Positions 45,711 to 56,003 of a stretch of DNA of 64,000 nt are shown here, piece after piece. The position numbers were made by a program, and so were the translations under genes. Location: contig OX422216.1 in assembly GCA_949130495.1 (NCBI GenBank), forward strand, positions 96,975,967-97,039,966. The letters are read 5' to 3'. Every line of letters starts with the position of its first letter. Position 1 is the stretch's first letter. This DNA is from Sambucus nigra. Its lineage: Eukaryota > Streptophyta > Magnoliopsida > Dipsacales > Adoxaceae. The notes beneath the pieces were generated by a model, which had not been told where the DNA came from, searched no databases, and worked only from the letters and a program-made list of their open reading frames with translations.

Positions 45711-48700
45711 ATGGATAAGTCATGGATGACCAAGAATAGATTATCCAAAGAATATATGGATGGGGTTGAAATATTTATAAGATTTGCTGAAGATGGTGTG
45801 GATGATCCTAGTTTAATTATGTGCCCATTCTCTAAGTGCGATAACATCTTCAAGATGAGTATAAATGATATAAGGTATCATTTATACAATAATGGAATTC
45901 ATCCAAGATACACTACGTGGGATTGGCATGGGGAAGAAGAAAATAATGGAGAACCATCAAGTGAAGAATGTGATGAGCCTATCGATGAAGACCATGGAAT
46001 TAATATTGATGATGTTGCAAACACAATAGATATGGTCCGGGAATTAAATGAAGACTTCACCGGAGATTATAAAGATTTCCAAAATTATCTTGGATATGCA
46101 GAGAAACCCTTGTATGGAGGTTGTAAAAAGTATACTAAGTTGGCGGCAATAGTGAAACTATTCAATATAAAAGCTAAAAGTGGCTGGTCTGACAAGAGAT
46201 TCTCGGATGTGCTTACGTCGTTTCCTGATATGCTCCCAGACAATAATGAATTGCCTTTATCTACTAGGGAGGCAAAGCGTAGTTTGTTTGCATTTGGGAT
46301 GGAGTATAAGAAAATACATGCTTATCCTAATGATTGCATACTTTATAGAAAAGAGTATACGAATGCAATATTATGTCCTACTTGTGTAACACCAAGATAT
46401 AAAATCAATAAGAATGTGACTGATGGAGGGAAAAAGGATGTACCTGCAAAAGTACTATGGTACTTTCCACCAATCCCAAGATTCAAAAGGTGGTTTCAAT
46501 CCACACAAACAGCAAAAGATTTGAGGTGGCATGCTAATGGAAGAGAAATTGATGGTCGATTGCATCATCCAGCAAATTTTCCACAATGGAAGCTCATAAA
46601 TGAGGAATGGCCTGAGTTTGTAAAGGAATCTAGGAACCTTCGATTAGCTATCTCAACAGATGGAATTATTCCACATAATACCCTTAACACTAGGTATAGT
46701 TGTTGGCTAGTTATGCTGAATACTTACAATCTTTCATCGGAGTTATGCATGAAAAGAAAGTATACTCAATTAACGTTGTTGATATCAGGCCCCAAACAAC
46801 CTAGAAATGACATTGATATTTACTTGGCACCGCTAATTGAGGACCTGAAAACTTTATGGGAAAGAATAAAGGAAGTGTATAAAATAAAGATGCTACATGT
46901 TGGAAGAAGAAGTCAATATTTTTTAAGCTTGAGTATTGGAAACATCTTCCAGTACGACGTAACTTGGATGTAATGCATATTGTAAAGAATGTTTGTGAGA
47001 GTATAATTGGTACTTTACTTAACATTCCGGGAAAAACAAAATATGGTGTGAAGATTCGTAATGACCTCATCGCGATGGGTTTAAGGAAGGAGTTAGCACC
47101 ACAAGTTAATGAGAAAGGGACTTACCTGCCATCGTCATGTTACACATTATCTAAAGAGGAAAAAATAATGATGTGTGAAACTTTGCGTGATCTTAAGGTC
47201 CCAGATGGATACTCTTCGAATTTTAAAAGTCTTGTCTCTATGAAAGATTTAAAATTATACGGCCTCAAATCCCATGATCATCACGTTCTAATGCAACAAT
47301 TTCTTCCTGTTGCTATACGAGGTGTATTGCCAAAATATGTGAGATATGAACTTATTAGGGTATGCTTCTTTTTCAATTCTCTTTGTGCGAAAGTCGTGGA
47401 TGTGGAGAAATTAAAGGAAATTCAGAAGGATCTTGTGGTCACAATGTGCGTCTTAGAGAAATACTATCCACCATCATTCTTTGACATCATGATACATCTA
47501 ATGGTGCATCTTGTGAGAGAGGTCAAACTTTCTGGTCCAATTTTTTCCTGATGGATGTACCCAATCGAGAGGTGAGTATGTTAAATATTTTCCATTGTTA
47601 TCAGATATAGATCATAATTGTAGTCTTATCCTTAGTGACTTTCAGGTATATGGAAGTTTTGAAATATTATGTGAGGAACAAAAACCGCCCAGAAGGGTGC
47701 ATTACCCACTGTTATACAGCTGAAGAAGGAATCAAGTTTTATTCAGAGTTATTATCTGGATTAGACGCCATTGGAGTTCCCTCTAATGTAGAAGATGACA
47801 GACCTTTGGGGGGTGCTGATATCGTTGAAGTCGATCATTTATTGTTGAATCAAGCACGTCTCAATGTGTTGCATAACACTATTGCTGTTCAACCTTATAT
47901 CGAGTAGTTATATTGAAATAAAATATTCTCTATACAATTTTACTTTCCTCTATATGAAACATTACTAATTCATAACTTAATGTAGGGAGCATATGCAGTA
48001 CTTGACGAAAATGCACATTCGTAAAGCAAAAAATAAAAAGTGGTTAGAAGAGGAGCATAGCCGCACCTTTATTCAATGGTTTCGTGAAAGGGTATGCATT
48101 CTAAATGCGTACATGTATCTTATTGTCATAATTTATTTTTACTAATATTCTTAAAATACTCTTCTTAAAATACTAGGTTGAAGTTGAGCAACACGTCCCA
48201 AATACAAATGTCTCAAACACTTTGATTTGGTTGGCTCAAGGACCATGTCAAAATGTATTAAAGTACCATGGTTATTTCATTAACAAATGTCGGTATCAAA
48301 CGAAAGATCGTGATGATGTTCGAGTTAACCAGAATAGTGGAGTGAACATAATGGCCAAAACGATGTAAGTAGCTAGCGTGAAGGATAGTAAACATGTTGT
48401 TAGAGATATGGTTTTTTATGATGTGATTAAAGATATATGGATGCTAGAATATTTTGCATTTAAGATTTAGGTATTTAAGAGCAATTGGGTTGAGAACAAA
48501 AATAGCATCAAGATTGATGAACTTGGATTCACTTTGGTCGAACTTGGTAAAGTTGTTCATAAATCCGACTCTTTTACCTTGGCTTCTCGGGCCAAGCAAG
48601 ACTTTTACATACCTGATCAATTGGATACTAAATGATCAATTGCACTATCATCTCCTCAAAGGGAATATTATAACTAGGGCAATGGTGATGTGTTGGCCAA

Positions 48701-48790
48701 TTGTGGTGGAAATGATACTCAAACCAGTGTATTGCCCAATGTTGAATCTTTCAATTTCATTGATGAAAGTTCATTAAATTATGCACGTGA
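45711..48790 (+). pseudogene. CACTA TNP2-type transposase, internally deleted
   Basis: From ATG 45711 (MDKSWM, the usual start, after an acceptor-like tttag) the protein reads a transposase-associated Cys/His domain (CPFSKCDNIFKMSINDIRYH, about residues 40-80), then TNP2 (Transposase_21): WHANGREIDGRLHHPANFPQW, LRLAISTDGIIPHN and GPKQPRNDIDIYLAPLIEDL. After LKTLW (about 46860) it jumps to the late block SIFFKLEYWKHLPVRRNLDV in another frame. The intervening block, which in intact TNP2 holds NDFPAY and a CPIC zinc motif, is absent. Then come DUF4218 (to about 47570; exon 47643-47907; exon 47984-48092 with KWLEEEHSRTF) and DUF4216 (48178-48370, and 48405-48790 with WVENKNSIKIDELGFTLVEL). Further stops occur at 47549-47551 and 48630. 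Confidence 0.85.
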
Positions 48791-49809
48791 AGATGTTTAA
48801 GGGACTTGGATTGACAATCGGATATCATATTCTTAAATATTTATCCTTTTATGTGAATTGAAAGTCTTCTATTTGATTGGATGTTATTAGGGAACATATT
48901 TCTTATTTGGTTTTGTGTTTATTGCGTTTGGGCATTAAATTGGAAGTGAATCAATTTCTTATCATTTATTTCAATTCACTATATTTTGTTTTGATTTCTT
49001 AGTGCTTACTAGTAACTGAATTTTCCATCTACTTGTGTTTTAAACGCTTGTCCTTTGAATGACTTACCGATTAATTAAGTCGATTCATGTTATTCTGTAA
49101 ATTTTGGATCTTTAGGTTCCATATATGATCTTTTAGTTTATTTTGATAACAACCACTCCTATCAACTTCCACCATGAAGGATGGCATTGTTGGAACACTG
49201 ACATACACATATTTGATTATTTATCAATGCATGAAATATCATTTCCACACATCATGGTATCAATGCAAATAAAATTGGTATATACCAACTATATATATAC
49301 ATCTATGGTATATAGTGACCCTGATATCTTGTTCAAGTAATTGGTCCATAATGCATTAGTATCTAATTGGGCATTGGGTTAGTAATCATTGGTGTTATCA
49401 GAGATACCAAGGTAATATACTCTCTTTTTTTATCAACTATTTGATGGACATAAACTTTAGGGATGATAAAAGTTAAAGGAAGCTTATCTAAGATGTATTT
49501 TGACTTTATTTCAGGTAATTTCATCCAAAATTCGAACAATACTTGAGTTCATATCTGATATTTCTGGTTAGGTATTCTTTCTTTCCTCTCTCCCTGTTTG
49601 TTTCTCACTTTACTTTCATTCATGTTTGAAATACTTGAACCCTTTCATGTTGTTAGAGAGAAACAAATCAGCCCCAATGAAATCATAGTCCCCTCTTCTC
49701 TCCTCCAATGAAATTATGATGAGAATGAAAGAACAAATATGAAATGTAATTCCTAAAGAAAATAAAATGAATCAAAATATCTTACCTTTTTTTGGTTTCT
49801 AATTCAGGA
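48791..49809. other. Spacer between the two CACTA genes
   Basis: No gene seen. Presumably the transposase 3' region and the promoter or leader of the second gene. The acceptor-like ttacag near 49819 precedes the first recognised coding sequence of that gene. Confidence 0.45.
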
Positions 49810-50609
49810 TTTTGGTTCTTACAGGGATTCAAAAAATGAAAAAAATCAACATCACGCGGACTCGAATAATGCTCATAATGTGATTTCTGAAAACGAAGAT
49901 ATTGAAGAAAATTATGACAACTTTAAGGGTAGAGGGCTAGCAAAACTCAAACAATTGATCAAAATCCAAACTCCTGAAGAACGAGTAAGGGTTTTGTTCA
50001 ACGAGAAAAGCTAGGCAGTTGTTGGTAAAACAAAATTAATGAGTTATTACGGATTGTTAGTTAAATCCATTATTCCAATCAATTATAGAAGATGGCATGA
50101 TGTGTCAAATACATATAAAAAGAAGTTATGGAGTGCAATACATGTAAATATCGATGAATTATTAATTGTTAATATTTAACAAATATGTATTTTGTTCATA
50201 TTTAGTTGTATTTTAACTCGGGTTTAATTTATTTATCTTTAGGTCAAGTTTAATATCGATCCGAGGAGAAAAAGTCAACTGTTATCGAAGATGGCCAAGA
50301 GTTGGAGGCAGTTTAAATCCCAATTTTGCACATCATGGATTCAAAGATTTGAAGATAGACCGGTGATTCTTAAACGTCCACCAAAGAAGTATGCTCCATT
50401 CATTAATCAATCAGCTTGGGATTCCTTTGTTAAAGAAAGGATTTCATAACATTCTAAGGTATACAAATAGCTATTATATATATCTCATATCATACAAAGC
50501 TCTACTGTGGTGTTTTTAAGGAAAAAATGACTTGTATTGAATCTTTTGTGTTGAATCATTTCACATAGACAATTATTTAGATAATTGATGGTCTGAAGCT
50601 TTTGGGTTG

Positions 50610-50846
50610 AATCTGCATAGAATGTACCCAGTCTAGTGTCGTAAGTGGTAACCTGAGAGTCAGTAGAACCGCTCGTGAAGAGTTGTTGGTCGATTTGTAG
50701 GTGGCCTTTGTTATCCACTAGATTCTTAAAATAAACATTGTCAAAAATAAGAGGACTAGTGGCATCTAGTGCCGTAAGGTTGTTGTTGCCCCCTATGGCT
50801 GGGAAGTTTGATTTCAAAGACGTGGCGAAGGATGAGCTGATGGTAT
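50610..50846 (-). pseudogene. Class III peroxidase exon fragment
   Basis: The minus strand reads SSFATSLKSNFPAIGG, LTALDATSPLIFDNVYFKNL and LQIDQQLFTSG, the C-terminal third of a secreted plant class III peroxidase (region after the distal Ca site, including the conserved FDN-Y). The conserved Cys of 'SNCPA' is Phe here. The rest of the gene is missing. It lies antisense to the CACTA genes, in an intron-like interruption of the second gene. Either a captured host fragment or an insertion into the CACTA element. Confidence 0.82.
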
Positions 50847-50907
50847 GTGTTAGATACGTTCTCGATTACGCATTTGGCTTGGCCTATTATATGTGCTCTT
50901 GTTCAAG

Positions 50908-51052
50908 AAATTTGAGTATCAGGTATGTTTGATTAGAGTAGAGTTACATATAAATGAACTATTAGAAAAAAGAGTAAATAGAAAGAAGTGGATTGCTGAA
51001 AAGCTAATATTATTTGAGTATCAGGTCTGTTTGATTAGAGTAGAGTTACATA
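50908..51052. repeat. Short tandem duplication
   Basis: A 42-bp phrase, beginning tttgagtatcaggtatgttt and ending gtagagttacata, occurs at about 50910 and again about 103 bp later with one or two differences. Confidence 0.8.
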
Positions 51053-51337
51053 ACCATGTTTTTTTCATTGAGGCCTTTATTTGAGAAGGCAAGTGTCATG
51101 TCACTAAGATGCATGGTAAAGGATGGAATGTCTCTAATTGTGTCACTCAAACTTTATGTGGTTGAATCTCTTCGGCCTAATTGAACTATCCATAACTTAC
51201 TAAAAATCCAGCCTTCCTAATTATCTAAGATTAGTTACAAGAATCATATTTTACCATTCCGTTATGTCTAGACCGCATCTTGTATCCACCAGGTTCGGTC
51301 TCTATGCCCCTCCAAAATATAAGGGATGAAACTCAGA

Positions 51338-51960
51338 TTACTTGGTTTTGTTTAACCACCTTGACTGATACATTTTTGCCTTCTTAGGATCTATTAAATC
51401 CAGTGTGTGGTGCATGCACTTGTGATACGAGAAGTCTATGACTGTTCCATTGGTTCTTTCAAGTGAAAAACAACGCGTGTCATTGAATTTTGAGTACCCA
51501 ATCTTTACTTCCTGAGGCCCAGCTCCAATCTTCTCATCCTTTCGAGGATGAAAGTATAACGCCATCAGGGCAATTTTCTTATCCTTATCACTTAACTGAT
51601 GATCGATAGTAAACTTGTATAATATTTGTTTCAAATACTGAGACAACCTCTATATGTCATCTGACGAGATAAAACTTCCTATGGATTTTGATATTTTTGT
51701 TCGTTTACGTCCTTTTCCATTCATATCTCTATTTTTACATTTATGCGGTGCGAGACATTTATTGGATATATGTGTATGCTCCTCAGGTTCCTTGACCTTG
51801 ACATTCTGTTCTTGAGAACGGATGTGGCTACCCAATAACTTATAGTTATCTTCAGGATTTTTAAGTTCATGTTACTTCCCAGAATATAAAAGATCAAATC
51901 GATGTCCAGTTCTGAAACCAACAAACTCTCTTGTAGCTGAAGACTTCAACAAGCTTCGCA
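51338..51960 (-). pseudogene. DeCL/DUF3223 domain fragment, Pol IV/V largest-subunit-like C-terminus
   Basis: Complement 51646-51338 gives an open stretch ending in a natural stop: ALYFHPRKDEKIGAGPQEVK, IGYSKFNDTRCFSLERTNGT and VIDFSYHKCMHHTLDLIDPK. This is the DCL (DUF3223) fold pattern: KIG-G, SRCF-like TRCF, DFSY-KC. Among plant proteins with this domain, the C-termini of the largest subunits of RNA polymerases IV and V (NRPD1, NRPE1) fit best from memory. DCL proteins and EMB514 are alternatives. Upstream (51835-51650) the same frame continues (RSQEQNVKVKEPEEHTHISN) before a stop at the junction. It runs antisense to the CACTA genes. Broken and partial. Confidence 0.65.
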
Positions 51961-51991
51961 TAGCTCAAAAGACTAACTAGGAATTTTATTA

Positions 51992-53189
51992 ATGCTGAGG
52001 TGTCGTTTATGTTTTTCTCTATTGCACATGTCAATTTTCATTCAGGATTTTTGTAATTGGATTGTTCATAGCTAGGAAATCACAGATTATGGAGTATCGA
52101 GTGTGTGTTTTCAACATTTACATTTGTGAATGACAATTTCGTCATTTACCTGAATATTTTGTAACCTTAAATTGTCTATTTATTCTTATAATAGAAATAG
52201 TTTGTTAGCGGAGCTATTTTCGACTCGCTATTTTCGTTCGGCCCGCTATTTTCGGGCTGAGCTTATTTGAGTTTGGGCCGAGCCGAGCCTGAGCCAAAAT
52301 TTCAAGCCTGAACGAATTTTAGGCCGAGCTTGAGCCGAACCTTTCCAAGCCCGAATTGGGCCCGAAGCCCGAACTTCATATTTATAAATAAATAAATAAA
52401 TAATTTATATAATATAACATATTTATGTTAACATTGTTTAATTAGGTTTCGTTCTTGTATTTCACTTCCTACTTTTAAAAAAAAAATCACTTGTCATAAT
52501 ACATTAGATTACATGTGATTTTCAATTTTGTGATTTTATTGTTAATCTCATTATGGGTATTTCATTTAACAATTGCTCAAGTCACAATAGGCCTTTGTTA
52601 GTGATCAAATTTTGCTAAATGTATGAAATTTAATAGGTATTTGTAGGTTTTTATTCTTATTTCCTTTGTTTTAATTTAATTCATTTCATAATTATATATT
52701 TTATTTCATAAAATATCAATTAGATTTTAATGTGTAATTTTGTTCATGATGGAAATACAAGAAAAAAATTAATTCAAACTCTAAAAAAAAATTGAAATTG
52801 GGCCTGCCCGAAATTGGGCCCGAAGCCCGTAATATATTTGAGCCGAGTTCGGGCCTAGGTGGGAAAAAATAATTCGGGCCGAGCTCAGGCTTGAGCATGG
52901 GTAAGTGAGTTCGGGCCGAGCCTGAGCAACCCCAAGCCCGGCTCACCCAGCCCGATTTACAGCCCTAATGCTGAGGTGTCTTCTATGTTTTTCTCTATTA
53001 TACTTGCCGATTTTCATTCAGGATTTTTGTAATTGGATTGTTCACAGCTAGGAAATCACAAATTATGGAGTATTGAGTGTGTGTTTCAACCATTTACATT
53101 TGTGAATGATAATTTTGTTATTTACCTGAATATTTTGTAACCTCAAATTGTGTAGTTATTCTTATAATAGAAATAGTTTGTTAGCGGAG
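51992..53189. repeat. 222-bp direct repeats flanking a GC-richer insert
   Basis: 51992-52213 and 52968-53189 are near-identical 222-bp direct repeats (atgctgaggtgtc ... ttgttagcggag). Between them, 754 bp is rich in gggcccgaagcccg and gccgagcctgagc words and ends gatttacagccctaa, the terminus of a widespread family of plant elements (aGGGCTGTAAAtc read in reverse), probably hAT-derived. The repeats do not have TG...CA ends, so a small LTR element is unlikely. A duplication linked to insertion or repair is more likely. Confidence 0.7.
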
Positions 53190-53800
53190 AGAGAGTTAAA
53201 GTCTTATGGTTGTCTTCTTTCTTGGGAGTAATTGATACTATTTGGAGAGTAAGAAATCAGGTAATTTTTTATGGTTAAACTCCATGTTCTGCTAGCTGCA
53301 TACATTCTCTTAGAAGGTAACTCTTTCTTTGATCTAAAAATTCTTCATTTTTTCAAAGTTTTTTACAGAACTAATAAAAGCTCCTAAGATTTTAGAGGTT
53401 AAATGGAACTCTCCTCTAGTTGGTTAGACCAAACTCAAAAATGATGTTCTTTTTTTAAATCGTGAAAGAAAATTAGCTATAAGAGGTGTTTACAGAATAA
53501 TAGGGGTTTTGTAAGAGGTGCATTTTGCCACTCCATTGAATTTCACTCTGACTTTTATGCTAAATTAGTGGTTGTAGTTACTAGTATTGAATTGCCTTGG
53601 AAGTATAAGTGGACTAGCTTATGTTTTGAAATGAATTCTCTTTTTGTCCTTCAATTCATTCTTGATAAACACTACTCTCCTCCCTAGTCTATGAGAATTA
53701 GATGGCAGAATCACAAGGTTTATAAGCCCCACATGAACATTGTCTTTTCTCATATTTATAGGGAGGGTAATCAAGTTGACGACAAGTAGTCTAACAGGAT
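53190..53800 (+). pseudogene. RNase H-like (RVT_3) remnant of a LINE
   Basis: Plus-strand frames read PKILEVKWNSPLVG (about 53393-53435, then TAG where Trp is usual), RGFVRGAFCHSIEFHSDFY, AKLVVVVTSIELPWKYKWTS, CFEMNSLFVLQF and FSHIYREGNQVDDK (to about 53790). This is the RNase H-type domain found at the 3' end of plant L1-like LINE ORF2 and related genes. It is full of stops and frameshifts. No 5' part of ORF2 is seen nearby. Confidence 0.65.
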
Positions 53801-54470
53801 GTTCATTATTAAACTTTACACTGGTGGTGGTCTAGTCCTCTTGAAGTATCTGCTCTAGTGAGTTTGTGAGTATTATAATATAGGGTTCGCTTTATTTGAG
53901 TTTGAAGAACTTAATCTCAACTGGGAGTATTTATAGATGCTCCCAGTATTGATGGTTACTGTGGCTTCTAAAAAGAAACTGAAAAGTAGCAGCAAAACTC
54001 GTTGTGTGAATGATATATGGCTGGATTCCCAAATATTTGTTGATCAATCAGTGCTTGATAAGGAGTTCATGGCCTGATTTCAATCTTGGCAGTAGATTCA
54101 AGGGTAAAAAATTATCAGGTTAATATGATATGTTTGTTTGATTCATGGGTCAAAGGCATTATTATTGAGTTCAACATGAATAAATGTTTGGTTTCTTCAA
54201 TTGGTTTCATCCTCTGACTTGTGCAAAATACAAGAACATACACATACAAACATTATGTATATGTGACACCTAAAAGGTATATATATTATAAATATCTAAT
54301 ATTTTCTAATCTGAATTGTTTAGTATATATTAAAAAAGAAGGTTGAGTGTGTATTTAATAAGTTTTTTCCCATTTTATATTTATTTACATGTTTAATCAT
54401 TGCTTAAGTTTTTTCCCATTTTCTAATCAGAATCCAATAGTTAACTTTATATGTTTGTAATTATAGAGAA
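53801..54470. other. Unassigned sequence inside the second CACTA gene
   Basis: No recognised coding sequence. It probably belongs to the same interruption as the fragments to its left, ending where the second-gene exons resume near 54475. Confidence 0.4.
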
Positions 54471-55241
54471 TAAGCAAGATTCAAAGATAAATGCGAGGGA
54501 AGTACAAGTTTAATCATCGCTTAAACAAAAAATGATATGTTGGTCTTATTGCGGAGCTGGTATGTTTTAGTAAATGAAATTAATTATTTCTTATTAAGAT
54601 AAGACATAGTAAGAAATTAGCATTAACGTAGTCTTTTATGTGATTTCTATTTATAGAAAGAAGAAATAGGTCCTTCCTTTAAAGAAGATCGAAGTTTCTT
54701 ATGGGTGAAAGCTCGTGAGAAAAAGGGTGATCGTTATCTAAATGATGACACGAAAGTAGTGGCTGAACAAATAGTGAGTTTGCATATGTAAACCCCATAA
54801 ATATTTACTACGTTTTCATTACTAACTTGAATTTATTGTATGATTTTTTCAGATTGCATTACAAGAGAAAGTTGAGGATAATAGCTTATTTATTGAAGTA
54901 AGTTCCGACATCCCGAGCACTCTGGTCGGGTTAGAGATGTAGGTTTTGGGGTTACCCCGACAACATATTTTAAACTCCCGAGGTGCAGATAAAAAAATAT
55001 ACAAATGAACTAGAGGAGAAATATAAATAGCAGTGCAAAAGAAACAAAGAACTGGAGCAAAGATTGAAAGAGTTGGAGAAAAAAGAAATTACAACCCCCT
55101 CATCAGATGAGATTGCCTCAAACGCAGATAAAAGTGCACCACTTCATCCAATGGTAATTGGAAAAAATAGAAAATTTTATCATGTTTATAAAATAAATTT
55201 ATATTTGTAAATATTTTGTCTAATTTTGATTCTACTCATAG

Positions 55242-55781
55242 CTCCAAGTTGATGGTGATCCAAAGAAGCAGACAACAAGGATGCACCGCAAATCTAATAT
55301 TGAAAAGGTATCATCCATTTACGCATCAATTTTTCTTAAGACAATACTCCGACTATTATAAATTTTACTTTCAATCATTGATTATCATAGCTTAAAGCTA
55401 ATGGCAATCCAAAGATTCCAACACCAAGACCAAGTCCCACATCTAATATTGTGAAGGTATTAACCACGACTTATTTTTTTGCTTCAAAAATTTATATTAG
55501 AAAACTTTCAATTATTAAAAAATATTTTTTCTATCATTGATGATCATAGCTCCAAGCTCATGGAAACCAAATGATTCAATCAACAAAGCCACATCCCAAA
55601 TCTAATATTGGAAAGGTATTACCATTACTCAAACTTTCACGCTTCAAATATTGATTTGAGTAAAATACTCTGGTTATGATAATGTGTTCTTTTTATCATT
55701 CTATCATGGATTATCATACCTCAAAGCTGATGGAAACACTCAAACAACGTGGCCATATTCCACATATAATATTAAAAATGT
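55242..55781 (+). repeat. Tandemly amplified 66-bp exon with its introns
   Basis: Exons at 55242-55307, 55391-55456 and 55550-55615 are each exactly 22 codons, start CTC/CTT, contain the phrase tctaatatt near their end, are preceded by tcatag and followed by gtat. A fourth copy (55720-55779) is six bases shorter and has lost its AG acceptor (cataCC). Repeat periods are 149, 159 and 170 bp. Phase-0, length divisible by three: any number can be included or skipped without changing frame. Confidence 0.8.
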
Positions 55782-55969
55782 ATCACTCATGACCCAATAC
55801 TTTTTTATGTTCCAAATATATATATATATATATTATTAATTTTTTTATTAAATATTTTTTTTGAATATATTTTTTATAAAAAAAAAAAATTTTAACTATT
55901 TTGGAACATAATTGTTTTTAACTCAATTGTAAAATTTTTTTAAAATTTTATTTTATCACGAGGGCAAAT

Positions 55970-56003
55970 TTATCGTCGTGCCCTCGGTACGGGCATTCGC
56001 TAG
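55970..56003 (+). mobile_element. Candidate Helitron 3' end (plus strand)
   Basis: The sequence tgccctcggtacgggca forms a hairpin (TGCCC/GGGCA), followed shortly by CTAG (56000-56003) and T. An alternative stem, GAGGGCA with TGCCCTC just upstream, competes for the same bases. A (GT)n(AT)n microsatellite follows directly at 56003-56030. The 5' end was not found. Confidence 0.5.

Noticed and set aside
50738..50932. Plus-strand frame overlapping the peroxidase fragment
   Set aside because: Its first half is the antisense of a clear peroxidase exon. A faint hAT-like reading of the second half was too weak to keep.
51992..53189. Interpretation as a small LTR (TRIM) element with 222-bp LTRs
   Set aside because: Ends are not TG...CA, no primer site follows the left repeat and no short target duplication flanks the unit.
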